DNA of 26,548 bases from Penicillium oxalicum. Its lineage: Eukaryota; Ascomycota; Eurotiomycetes; Eurotiales; Aspergillaceae. Below, piece after piece: positions 9,530 through 18,333 of this stretch (positions within the stretch are counted from its first letter, which is position 1; each line of letters starts with the position of its first letter). The notes under the pieces are model-generated. The model was not told the origin of the DNA, searched no databases, and saw only the letters and a program-made list of their open reading frames with translations. The stretch lies in NCBI RefSeq assembly GCF_001723175.1, contig NW_026088296.1:1-26548 (forward strand), written 5' to 3'. The translations under genes were made by a program, and so were the position numbers.

Positions 9530-9541
9530 ACCTATATTGTA
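9530..9541 (-). promoter_or_regulatory. ACAATATAGGT motif at the rns 5' end
   Basis: The coding strand reads TACAATATAGGTATTATATA about 10-20 bases before the start of rns. It matches the copy at the rnl 5' end over the 11-base core and the copy in the cox1-atp9 spacer over at least 13 bases. A promoter or processing role is inferred only from position and recurrence. Confidence 0.42.
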
Positions 9542-9957
9542 TTATACATATCAGATAATTTTTACTTTTATAAAAAGGATATAAAAAAGCCAGTTCCTGT
9601 TAGAAATTACAATAATTCTAAATAAAAAATAAACATAAGATTAGTGTTCGAAATTATTTTTTTTTTAAAATAATTATTAGTTTCTGTTTAAATCCTTATA
9701 TTACTATAAAGTTCATATTATTTATGAACATATATGCATATTTAGTATTGGACTTTCCTATATACATGTAATTTTTATATCTCTTTTTAATAAGCTATTA
9801 TATTTAATATAATATAATATAATATAATTATGTATTTTAACATAGTATTAATAATATATATATATATACATTATTAACATGATCCGTACTAATAGATCGA
9901 AATTAGTACAAATTAAAATTTTTTCTTTTAGTAATTTATTTACATTATTTAATTTAA
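9542..9957 (-). other. AT-rich spacer between atp6 and rns
   Basis: About 415 bases without a gene. It holds poly(A/T) runs, a short AT-dinucleotide tract near 9852-9868, and the GATC-loop hairpin at 9886-9909. I see no tRNA, conserved ORF or large repeat. The atp6 stop is at 9958. The stretch is one of the longest non-coding parts of the genome. Confidence 0.6.
9886..9909. repeat. GATC-loop hairpin, copy 1
   Basis: A perfect 8-bp palindromic stem GTACTAAT/ATTAGTAC encloses the loop AGATCGAA. The same loop and inner stem recur at 21777-21802, with a different but still paired outer base pair. It lies 49 bases past the atp6 stop. The plus-strand core also resembles the TACTAATAGATCGA segment near the 3' end of many bacterial 23S rRNAs. 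Likely an RNA 3'-end or processing structure, by inference. Confidence 0.6.
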
Positions 9958-10726
9958 TTAGTGTAAATCTAATCCATCTTTTATGTAAGAACATGATAAT
10001 ACTACAAAAAATTGTGCTTGGATAAATGCTATAGCTAACTCTAATCCTGAGAATGCTATAATAAATGCTAAAGGTATTAATCCTAAAATAAAGAAGATAT
10101 ACCACTAGTCATTATATTATAAGTAAATCCACTTAATATACTTAAAAGCATGTGTCCACTTAAAATATTTGCAGCTAATCTTAAACTAATGATACATTTC
10201 TAGATAAGTATGAGATAAATTCTATTAAAACTAATAAAGGTAATAAAGCTAAAGGACAACCTGAAGGTACGAATAATGAAAAGAATTTCAATCCGTGTTT
10301 TTGGAAACCTAATATTGTTGCACCTAAAACAATAGTAAAACTAATTGAGAATGTTAAAATAAAATGTGATGTTGAAGCAAAACTGTATGGTACTAAACCT
10401 ATTAAATTATTTACTAAAATAAACATGAATAATACATACATAAGAGGAAAGAACATTTGTCCTTTATTAGAATTAATTTGGTTTACTACAATACCGTGTA
10501 CTGTTGCATATATACTTTCTTGACTTATTGATCAGTTATTAGGTATTATTTTATTATTTGTTCCTAATAAACTATATACTAAAATTATAACTATACTTAT
10601 AGATAAGTATAAACCTATGTTTGTTAAAGATAGGTGTATGTTACCTAATAAGTTAGCATTTATAGAGAATAAATCTCTAATTTCAAATTGGTCCAGTGGG
10701 CTTAATACAAAATCTAATTGACGCAT
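9958..10726 (-). CDS. atp6: ATP synthase subunit a (atp6; two single-base gaps)
   Basis: Subunit a of the F0 proton channel. It starts MRQLDFVLSPLDQFEIRDLF and ends AQFFVVLSCSYIKDGLDLH. Membrane helices and the FISYLSRNVSL...LRLAANILSGHML region with the essential Arg are visible. The 769-base span is one short of a whole number of codons less a further base: one base is missing near 10185, directly before the conserved Arg (SL-G-LRLAAN), and another near 10091-10104 (SGI-FFILGL). Restoring both gives 256 residues, the normal length for this group. atp8 lies 121 bases upstream and rns follows. Identity is certain; the breaks are probably sequence errors. Confidence 0.93.
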
Positions 10727-10847
10727 AGAATTGTTTATTTATTTATATATTTATATATTAATTTATTTTTTTTTTTTTATAGAAAAAAATTCTATTTTTT
10801 AATTTATTTTTTCTTATTTATTTATTGATTTATACATACATTATTTA

Positions 10848-10994
10848 TTATAATTTATTTATGTAAATACGTGAAATAAAAATACGTACGAATTTTGGTA
10901 ATACGAATTTAGTAAATGTGTATATTAACACTGTTAATATTACAAAAGCAAATACTACTTGATTTACAAAAAAGAATGGTACTAATTGTGGCAT
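10848..10994 (-). CDS. atp8: ATP synthase subunit 8
   Basis: 48 codons plus TAA, starting [20 protein letters not shown], the standard fungal Atp8 N-terminus with one membrane helix (about residues 10-30), followed by a short basic tail ending IYINKL. It is a peripheral-stalk component of complex V in the inner membrane. It has the usual length and an intact frame. It lies between trnN and atp6, in the conserved atp8-atp6 pair. Confidence 0.94.
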   Translation of the reverse strand: MPQLVPFFFVNQVVFAFVILTVLIYTFTKFVLPKFVRIFISRIYINKL

Positions 10995-11063
10995 TTATTT
11001 TTTTTTCTTAAGTTTTGATATATTCTTTTTTTTTATCTATAGGAAAATGACAAATAAGAAGTA

Positions 11064-11134
11064 AGCCCTTAAGATGAATCGAACATCTATCAAAATATTA
11101 ACAGTATTCCGCTCTACCGTTGAGCTATAAAGGC
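11064..11134 (-). tRNA. trnN: tRNA-Asn(GUU)
   Basis: Acceptor GCCUUUA/UAAGGGC, D stem GCUC/GAGC, anticodon stem GAATA/TATTT around CTGTTAA (GUU), T stem AGATG/CATCT. It resembles its neighbour trnR(UCU) in the D and anticodon stems. Confidence 0.9.
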
Positions 11135-11165
11135 TAATTAATAAAAATAGTGAATTTTTATTTAA

Positions 11166-11236
11166 ATTCTTACCCAAGACTTGAACTCGGATCTAAATAT
11201 TAGAAGTATTCTGCTCTACCATTGAGCTAGTAAGAA
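11166..11236 (-). tRNA. trnR(ucu): tRNA-Arg(UCU)
   Basis: Perfect acceptor UUCUUAC/GUAAGAA. Anticodon stem GAATA/TATTT encloses CTTCTAA (UCU). It follows the nad4 stop by 50 bases. Confidence 0.9.
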
Positions 11237-11286
11237 TATACATAATTAATTATTATGTAATATGTGTATATAATATCTTATAATTT

Positions 11287-12753
11287 TTAATTAATACTAT
11301 ATATTAAAGAAGTTACTGAGTAATGTAAACCATCTAATATTGGTGCAGGATATATACCAAATAATACTGTTAGTACTACAAATACTAATAACATAATAAA
11401 CTCTCTTCTAGTTACATCACCTATATTTTCTACAAAGTATACAGAGTATGAACCACCAAAAGCTATTCTGTTAAACATAAATATAGTGTAAGCAGCTGAT
11501 AATACTATAGATGTACTAGCTAATATACCTAATATAGGCATTCTTTCAAATGCACCATATAATGACATAAATTCACCTATGAAATTTAATGTTAAAGGTG
11601 TACCACTATTACCTAAACATAGTATAAAGAATAATATAGAGAATATTGGCATAACTTGAGCCATACCTCTATAATATGTAATTAATCTTGTAGAAGATCT
11701 ATCATATAAAATACCTCCAGCACAAATAAATAAACCTGGTGATACAAAACCGTGAGCTAAACCTAAAACTATTGCTCCTTCAATACCTTGTACTGTATTA
11801 CTAAATGCTCCTATTAAATAAACAGCTGCTTGAGATACTGATGAATAGGCAATAAGTTCTTTAATATCTATTGTTCTTAAAGTACTAAAACTTGCATATA
11901 TTATTGTAATAACACCAATAACATATATTATATATGTATAATTTAAAGAAGCTTTTGGTAATAAAGGTAATATTAATCTAAATATACCGTATAAACTTAA
12001 TTTTAAAACTATACCAGCTAATATAATACTACCTGATAATGGTGATTCAACGTGAGCTTTTAATAATCAAGTATTTAAAAAAATTACTGGTGTTTTTACA
12101 GCAAAAGCTATAAAAATACCATAGAATAAAAATAATTGTGTTACATAACTAAAGTTTGCTTTTGATAAAGCATCAAAGTCTGTAGTACCCATTATTGAAG
12201 ACATTACTATTATTGATAATAACATAAATAATGAACCTAATAAAGTATATAAGAATAAGTAAAAAATCGCTCTTACTTTATTACTTGATCCAAATAATCC
12301 TATTAATAAAAATAAAGGTGGTAATATACTTTCAAAAAAGATGTAGAATAATAATATGTCTAAAACTAAAAATACTGCTAATAATAATGTTTCTAATAAT
12401 AACATTATTACCACACATGATAACACATTTTTTGATTGTATTGAATTTCAATTAGATAATATTGCTATAGGCATTATTATTGTTGTTAATAATACAAAGT
12501 ATATAGATAATCCATCCACACCTAAATATATATCAAAATAACTTATTTGATAGTGTTCTTCAATAAATTGAAAGCTTTTACTACTAAAATCAAATAATAT
12601 AAACATTATTAATGAAATAACTAAATTTATTATTGATGTAATCAAGGCTATAGATTTTATTTTAATATTGTTAACTATTGATAAACCATAGTTTGCTTCT
12701 ATTGTTACAAAACTTATACCTACTAGAGGTACTAATAATAATAATAAAGACAT
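11287..12753 (-). CDS. nad4: NADH dehydrogenase subunit 4
   Basis: Proton-pumping antiporter-like subunit of complex I. One open frame of 488 codons in code 4 with no indels, start ATG at 12753 and stop TAA. Recognisable segments in order: YLGVDGLSIYFVLLTT, the ETLLLAVFLVLDILLFYIFFE helix, KTPVIF-LNTW-LLKAHVESP, IAYSSVSQAAVYLIGAF, LGLAHGFVSPGLFICAGG and FSILFFILCLGNSGTPLTLN. TGA codons near 12448 and 12067 are Trp. It contains about a dozen hydrophobic helices. nad1 ends 128 bases upstream; trnR(UCU) follows. This is the longest fully open gene in the window. Confidence 0.95.
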
Positions 12754-12881
12754 TGTATATAAATATTTTTTTTTTACTTACTGTTTATTTAATATGTTTC
12801 GCATATTTTTTTTTACACTTTAAAAACGACATAAAGTTTTTTTTATGCTATTATATAATACATATTATTATTATTATCATT

Positions 12882-13934
12882 TTATAATAATATTTGTGTT
12901 GGTAAAGCATCTAAACCATACACTACACATGGTAATAATACTACATATGCTATTATTAAAGGTAATAACACAGTTCAACAAACTGACATTAATTGATCAA
13001 AACGTATTCTAGGGAAAGAAGCTCTAACTCATATAAACACAAACACTAAGAAACTAGTTTTAACTGCTAAATTTAAAGGAGATGATGAAATATTAACAAA
13101 TATCTCTTGTAGTATAGAATTATCTACTCCTAGAGTATTTAAAAATACTATTTAAAAATACAAATATAAAATATCCTCCTAAGAATAAATATATTTAAAA
13201 TACAAATATTACATAAAATTAAAATTAATACAATACTTGCTATTTCAGCTAAGAAGAAGAAAACAAAAATACTAGCAGAATGTTCTGTCATAAATCCACT
13301 AACAAGTTCTGACTCTGCTTCCGCCAAATCAAAAGAGCTCTATTAGTTTCTGCTATAGAACCTATAAGAAATATTATATAGAGGAAATAATTGGTAATAG
13401 AGAATACTCTTTGAGATTCTACTATAGTAATCATATTAAGTTACCTGTTAATAATATAACTAATAATATTACAGAAGTTAATATTAACTCATAACTAATT
13501 AATTGAGCAGTACTTCTTAATGAACCTAAAAACGCATATTTAGAATTAGCTGATCAACCTGCTAATAATATACCATATGTAGCTAAAGAAGATACACCTA
13601 ACATATAAAACATTCCTAAACTATAATCTGATACAAATAATCCTGAACCATAAGGAACTACTAAATAACCTAGTAATGCAAATATTAAAGTTATCATTGG
13701 TCCAAGGAAAAATAATACAATATTAGCTTGTGTTGGTGCTACATATTCTTTTAATAATAATTTTAAAGCATCAGCAAATGCTTGTAATAAACCATAGTAA
13801 CCTACAGAATTAGGTCCTAATCTTCTTTGCATACTAGCCATCGTTTTTCTTTCAGCTATAGTTACATAAGCAACTGATAATAAAGCAGGCACTATTAATA
13901 ATAATCCTTCCAATATTGAAATTATACTTAACAT
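12882..13934 (-). CDS. nad1: NADH dehydrogenase subunit 1 (frame broken, local duplications)
   Basis: Complex I subunit lining the quinone cavity. The first part is open from [19 protein letters not shown] through [19 protein letters not shown] to about 13437. One base is missing near 13436 ([13 protein letters not shown]) and another near 13335, inside the family signature [19 protein letters not shown]. At 13136-13210 there are extra bases: a perfect 13-base tandem duplication (13136-13148 and 13149-13161) and a third near-copy about 13192-13210. Removing one tandem unit gives the smooth junction [12 protein letters not shown]. From there to the stop the protein is open, with [14 protein letters not shown]. 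The identity is certain. The gene as written cannot make a full-length protein. Confidence 0.92.
13136..13210. repeat. 13-base tandem duplication with a third near-copy, inside nad1
   Basis: TATTTAAAAATAC occurs twice without a gap at 13136-13148 and 13149-13161, and as TATTTAAAATAC at 13192-13203, where it is again followed by AAATAT. The copies interrupt nad1 coding sequence: removing one unit restores reading across the join. This suggests slippage, repair-associated duplication or a misassembled repeat. Confidence 0.8.
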
Positions 13935-14204
13935 TTAAATTTTTTTATAATTACAATATATAGAATATCTCATTTATATTTAACTTGCAGTTTTTTATAA
14001 TTATCTTTATATTTATTTGATAATTATATTATTATTTTATTTAAATATACTTATATATAATAAATATACCTATATAATACCTTTTATTAAAAATATATAT
14101 TTTATATTTTTAGTATAATATAATTTTTTTATTTGCTTTATGTGAAATATGTAATTTCATCTATATTGTTCACAATAATACATTAGTATATTTAGTATTA
14201 TTTT

Positions 14205-14276
14205 TAGGAGTTCGGGGAACTCGAATCCTTTATTTCGATTTGCAATCGAAACGCAGAACCTTCTGCTCAAACTCCT
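14205..14276 (-). tRNA. trnC: tRNA-Cys(GCA)
   Basis: Acceptor AGGAGUU/AACUCCU is perfect. Anticodon stem TTCGA/TCGAA encloses TTGCAAA (GCA). It lies alone between cob and nad1, flanked by AT-rich spacers (14277-14341 and 13935-14204) in which I see no other gene. A weaker relative of the ACAATATAGGT motif occurs near 14159. Confidence 0.92.
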
Positions 14277-14341
14277 TTAAAATATTATTAATTATTTTAA
14301 TAATAAATATAAATAATAAAATAATTATTTTAATTTATTAA

Positions 14342-15501
14342 TTATTTTTTAGTTGCTATTTCAACTAAACTATTTTCTATTATACTTAATACAGGCATTA
14401 TTACAAAGAAATGTCCAAAGTATAAAACAGTTGAAATTTGTCCAAATTCTATAAATGGTGTTTCAACGTGTTTTGCACCTAATTGCATTAATACTAAGAA
14501 ATTTGCTACGAAAACAAAGAAAGCTATTTTACTTAAAGGTCTGAATTGTACACCTCTTAATTTAGATAAATCTGTTATAGGCATAACCATTAAAGCTAAT
14601 ATTGCTGCAAACACATAGCTATAACTCCTAATAATTTATTAGGTATAGATCTTAATATAGCATAGAATGGTAATAAGTATCATTCTGGTACAATAGCAGG
14701 TGGTGTTTGCATTGGGTTAGCCATTACATAATTTTCACTATCTCCTAATGCATTAGGCATGAAGAATACAAATACTGATAATACTATAAAGAATAAGAAT
14801 ATTGTTATTAAATCTTTAAATACAAAGTATGGAGCAAAAGGTAATCTATCGTAATTACCTGATATTCCTAATGGATTACCTGATCCAACTACGTCGTGGT
14901 ATGCTATTAAGTGCATTACTACTAATGCTGCTAATACAAAAGGTAATAAGAAATGTAATGCAAAGAATCTATTTAATGTTGCATTATTAACAGAGAAACC
15001 TCCTCATATAAATTCAACAATATCTTGACCTATTCAAGGTATAGCACTCATTAAGTTAGTAATAACTGTTGCACCTCATAAACTCATTTGACCATATGGT
15101 AATACATAACCTAAAAATGCTGTTGCCATCATTATTATAACTATAACTGTACCTATAGCTCATGTTATTGTTCTTGGTGCTTTGTATGATCCATAGTATA
15201 AACCTCTACCTATGTGTAAGTACATTATGAAGAAAAATGCTGATGCTGTATTAGCGTGTAAGTAACGTACTAATCAACCATTATTAACATCTCTCATTAT
15301 GTGTTCTACTGAATTGAAAGCTTCTGCTACACTAGGTGTATAGTGCATAGCTAATGTAACACCTGTTACAATTTGGATTATTAAACATAAACCTAATAAT
15401 GATCCAAAATTTCATAAATAGCTAATATTAGCTGGTGTTGGTGCATCTATTAAATATGAATTTAATATTCTTAATAAAGGATTACTTTTTAAAATTCTCA
15501 T
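14342..15501 (-). CDS. cob: Apocytochrome b (one frame break)
   Basis: The haem- and quinone-binding core of complex III. It starts [20 protein letters not shown] and runs through the quinol-site PEWY segment ([14 protein letters not shown]) to a C-terminus ending [14 protein letters not shown]. Segments [16 protein letters not shown] and [17 protein letters not shown] are typical. The span of 1160 bases has one indel near 14612-14616, in IAM-(C)FAAILALM; inserting one base gives 386 residues, the normal length. Several Trp codons are TGA, including the one in PEWY. There is no intron, although fungal cob often has them. trnC follows; an unassigned ORF lies upstream. Confidence 0.94.
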
Positions 15502-15628
15502 TTTTTTTATTTAATTAATTTAATTTTTTTTTTTCATTTTTATATTATTTTAATATGTATTTATTATATATACCTCCAACCTTTCCACATAATATTTTTT
15601 TTTTTTTTAAACTAAATTATTAGTAAAT

Positions 15629-15676
15629 AAAGATACCTATCCCAGAACTAATTTTCTTTAGTTGGAAGTGGGTATT
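15629..15676. terminator. Imperfect hairpin over the stop codon of the 193-codon ORF
   Basis: Arms ATACC-TA-TCCCA and TGGGTAT, with inner arms AACTAA and TTAGTT around a short T-rich loop, can fold over the TAG at 15648-15650. It could mark an RNA 3' end upstream of cob. The fold is judged by eye only. Confidence 0.3.
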
Positions 15677-16229
15677 TTTCTCTGACATATTTTACTATAC
15701 GCAATTTTGCATATAAATCTTCCTCACGGTTATTATCTAAATAATAAGATAGTTCAACTCTTCAAGTTTTAACTAAATTATTACCATATCCCACCTTAAA
15801 TTTATTTCTCATTTCTTCACCAAAAGACTCTGGTGTGTAATTGTGGAGGTTATGTAGATCAAACGGTGTTTTAGTATGATATGAAAATGCATATAGTCGA
15901 CAGAGCTCTTCCCAGGAAAGATTCAAATGCGGGTTTGATGCTTTTGTAGCTACCAAAGCTTTTTCTAAGGCTGTCTCCTTATCTGGAAGTTGCATAAAAG
16001 CTTTGATGGGTCTTCCCCTAAACTGTGCCTTGTTATTAGCCATAGTGTCTATACAATCCAAAAAGATCTTTGTTTTGCTTCTTTGTTCTGGATCTTTAAA
16101 CATTTGCTTTATACCTTTAGGATCTTTCTGTATACCTGAATATAATTTATCTTTGATTTCTTTAGTATCTTTAATAACTAGCTCTGAATTTTCATTTAGA
16201 TATTGCTCTCAACCTTCTCGACTGAACAT
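15648..16229 (-). CDS. Unassigned ORF, C-terminal part (193 codons)
   Basis: Open in code 4 from ATG (MFSREGWEQYLNENSEL) to TAG. I do not recognise a family. The product is hydrophilic and charged, with Trp at SWEELCRLYAFSYHTK and an acidic/basic tail REEDLYAKLRIVKYVREKYP; no membrane helix is visible. Codons such as CTC, CTG, GAG and GCC are commoner than in the core genes, which hints at an acquired origin. The upstream ORF at 16171-16557 overlaps it by 59 bases in another frame. A single-base shift between about 16190 and 16235 would fuse them into one protein of roughly 300 residues with an N-terminal membrane anchor. It lies between nad2 and cob, in the gene direction. Function unknown. 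Confidence 0.6.
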
Positions 16230-16557
16230 TGTATAACTCACGAGAGACTTTTAAGCTAGATCTATAGTCCATTAAAAATAAATCTCTAGCAGATTTTATA
16301 CTTGTATCTTCAAGAGGATCCTTTCATATTAAATCTTCTGGTTCTATATTTAGACCTAGAACGTCGTAGTCGGAACCAGATGTAGATATTAATGACAATG
16401 TCGTATATAAACAAAAACATATAACAGTTAAACCAACTAATATACTAGTTATCAATTTAGATAAAATTACTACAGATTTTAGTTTAATTACTCTAGGTAG
16501 AATTTCTTTAGAGAATAGTACTCTAAACCCTCTAGCTATTAGTAATATAACTATCAT
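16171..16557 (-). CDS. Unassigned ORF, N-terminal membrane part (128 codons)
   Basis: It starts MIVILLIARGFRVLFSKEIL, 40 bases after the nad2 stop, and has a strong hydrophobic segment at about residues 30-56 (LSKLITSILVGLTVICFCLY), then a polar region SGSDYDVLGLNIEPEDL. A TGA Trp at about 16323 is followed by KDPLEDTSIKSARDLFLMDY, and the frame ends at TAA 16171-16173. The polar part shows no known motif. It is probably the membrane-anchored N-terminus of one gene whose C-terminal part is the overlapping frame at 15648-16229, broken by an indel like those in neighbouring nad2. Two separate overlapping genes remain possible. Confidence 0.5.
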
Positions 16558-16597
16558 AAGAGATACCTTGGAAATAAAGGAAATAATAGCAGCCTTG

Positions 16598-18285
16598 CTA
16601 GGTGGACATGCAAAATATTATGGATAATAAATTAGTCATATATAAACTTTCGTTAGGCATAAACATAAATAAAAGAAGTATTAAAGTTAATACAGAAATA
16701 GTTATAGATAAAGAACTAGATAAAGCAAATTTATCGTTATCTTTTTTATTTGTCAACAATTTGTCATTTTTTATAACTAAAGCTGGTATTTTTAAATCTT
16801 TAAAATTATTAAAAATTGTATATGATATGATTATCAAAGAACATAGTTTTAACTATTAATAGATAATAAACTGCATTATTACACTAGTTAAAACTGCTAT
16901 ATAAAGTTAAGAAACAAAACTGTTTCTAAAGCAGAAGAGAATACCATCAGTTTTGCAAAGGAATCCATTAAAGGTGTGTGTATACCTGCAAATGAAAATA
17001 AAGTAATAGCAAAACTTAGGGCTAACATACTATTAATATGGAAATAACCTTTAAGTTGACTTTATAAGTTGTATAGGAGAATTATTTTTATCTATTAAGT
17101 ATATATGATTTATATTATTATCATTATAAGCATATAAAACTATAACCTATAGCTACTAATATCATAAAGACATTTAAGTTAGATAAGCTATATTGGATTA
17201 AGTAGAAAATAAATGATTGTATAGATTCAACATTATTTATAGTTAAGGCTAATAACATGAAACCTAAATGAGATATTGTACTATAAGCTAATAATCTTTT
17301 AATTCTAAATTGAGTTAATCCTAATATAGTACCTATTATTAAAGATAAGAATGAACTTAATAATAAACTTACAGTTCAAGTATATTGAGATGTATTCTCT
17401 ATATTGTCAGTATAATAAACTAATTGTAGTAATAAAGTTAAAATAGATATTTTTGCTACTATGGCTACAAAAGTAGTTACTATAGTAGGTATACCATCAT
17501 AAACATCAGGAGATCAGAAATGGAATGGTGCTGCTGATATTTTAAATAAGAAACCTATAGATATTAGTAATAAGCAATAAGGTATATGTGTAGCTATTTC
17601 TTGATCATCTAATATCACTGATAAATTATTTACAACATAAAAACCATCTAAATTTGTAACACCTAAGTTAGCGTATATTAAAGCGATACCTAATAAAATA
17701 AAACAAGATGATAATCCACCTAATAAGAAATAAGTTAAACCTGCTGAAGTTGCTGATTCTGAATTTCTATACATAGTACATAATAGATATAAACCATAAC
17801 TTTGTAATTCTATAGATAAAAAAATAGATACAAAATCACTACTAGATATTAATATATACTACCTGTTATTATAAATAATAACATTAATGTATATTCTATT
17901 ATAGTATATTGTTCTCCTTTTTTTAATATTATATTAGATACAGCTGTATTTTTAACAAATTGTAATTGAGTAAATACTAATTTGTTAAAACTCATGTAAT
18001 CCTTTGATAATAATTTTCTAGGATAAAATCCTGTCATATTCAATATTAATAAACTTATAGTAAATATTAAAATATGAAATGTATGTGTTATAGAAGATGT
18101 ATAAAATAAACCTCCAAATAACCCAATACCATTATCTAAATATGTTATAAATAAACTATTATAAGATAAAAAGAAACAATAAAATAAAATAATCATTCCT
18201 ACTCTTGAATAAAGAATAGCTGTATCACGTCTCTAAATGAAAAGCATTAGATAGTAATAAAACAGAATATTGAAGATAAAAGCAT
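16598..18285 (-). CDS. nad2: NADH dehydrogenase subunit 2 (many frame breaks)
   Basis: Antiporter-like complex I subunit. Recognisable in pieces: N-terminal MLLSS and [17 protein letters not shown] residues (about 18200-18285); [89 protein letters not shown]-like residues; and the end [20 protein letters not shown]. Frames change at about 18270, 18235, 18225, 17853, 17130, 17070, 16935-16900 and 16815, by single-base gains and losses and one GA doubling near 18225. It is the most damaged gene in the window. From about 17770 to 17150 it is open. It lies between nad5 and the unassigned ORF pair. Identity is secure from position and motifs. Confidence 0.88.
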
Positions 18286-18333
18286 ATTCAATAAATAGAT
18301 AAATTTAAATTAAACAAATAAATAATATTAATA

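Noticed and set aside
9848..10105. 85-codon minus-strand frame near the atp6 end
   Set aside because: It is an out-of-frame reading of the atp6 3' end; the conserved Atp6 C-terminus is in another frame.
13141..13215. A possible short intron in nad1
   Set aside because: There are no group I or II core elements; the extra bases are simple near-copies of adjacent coding sequence.
16602..16859. 85-codon plus-strand frame, and 12231-12887 plus-strand frames
   Set aside because: They are mirror frames of nad2 and nad4 respectively, in AT-rich codons; every supported gene here is on the minus strand.
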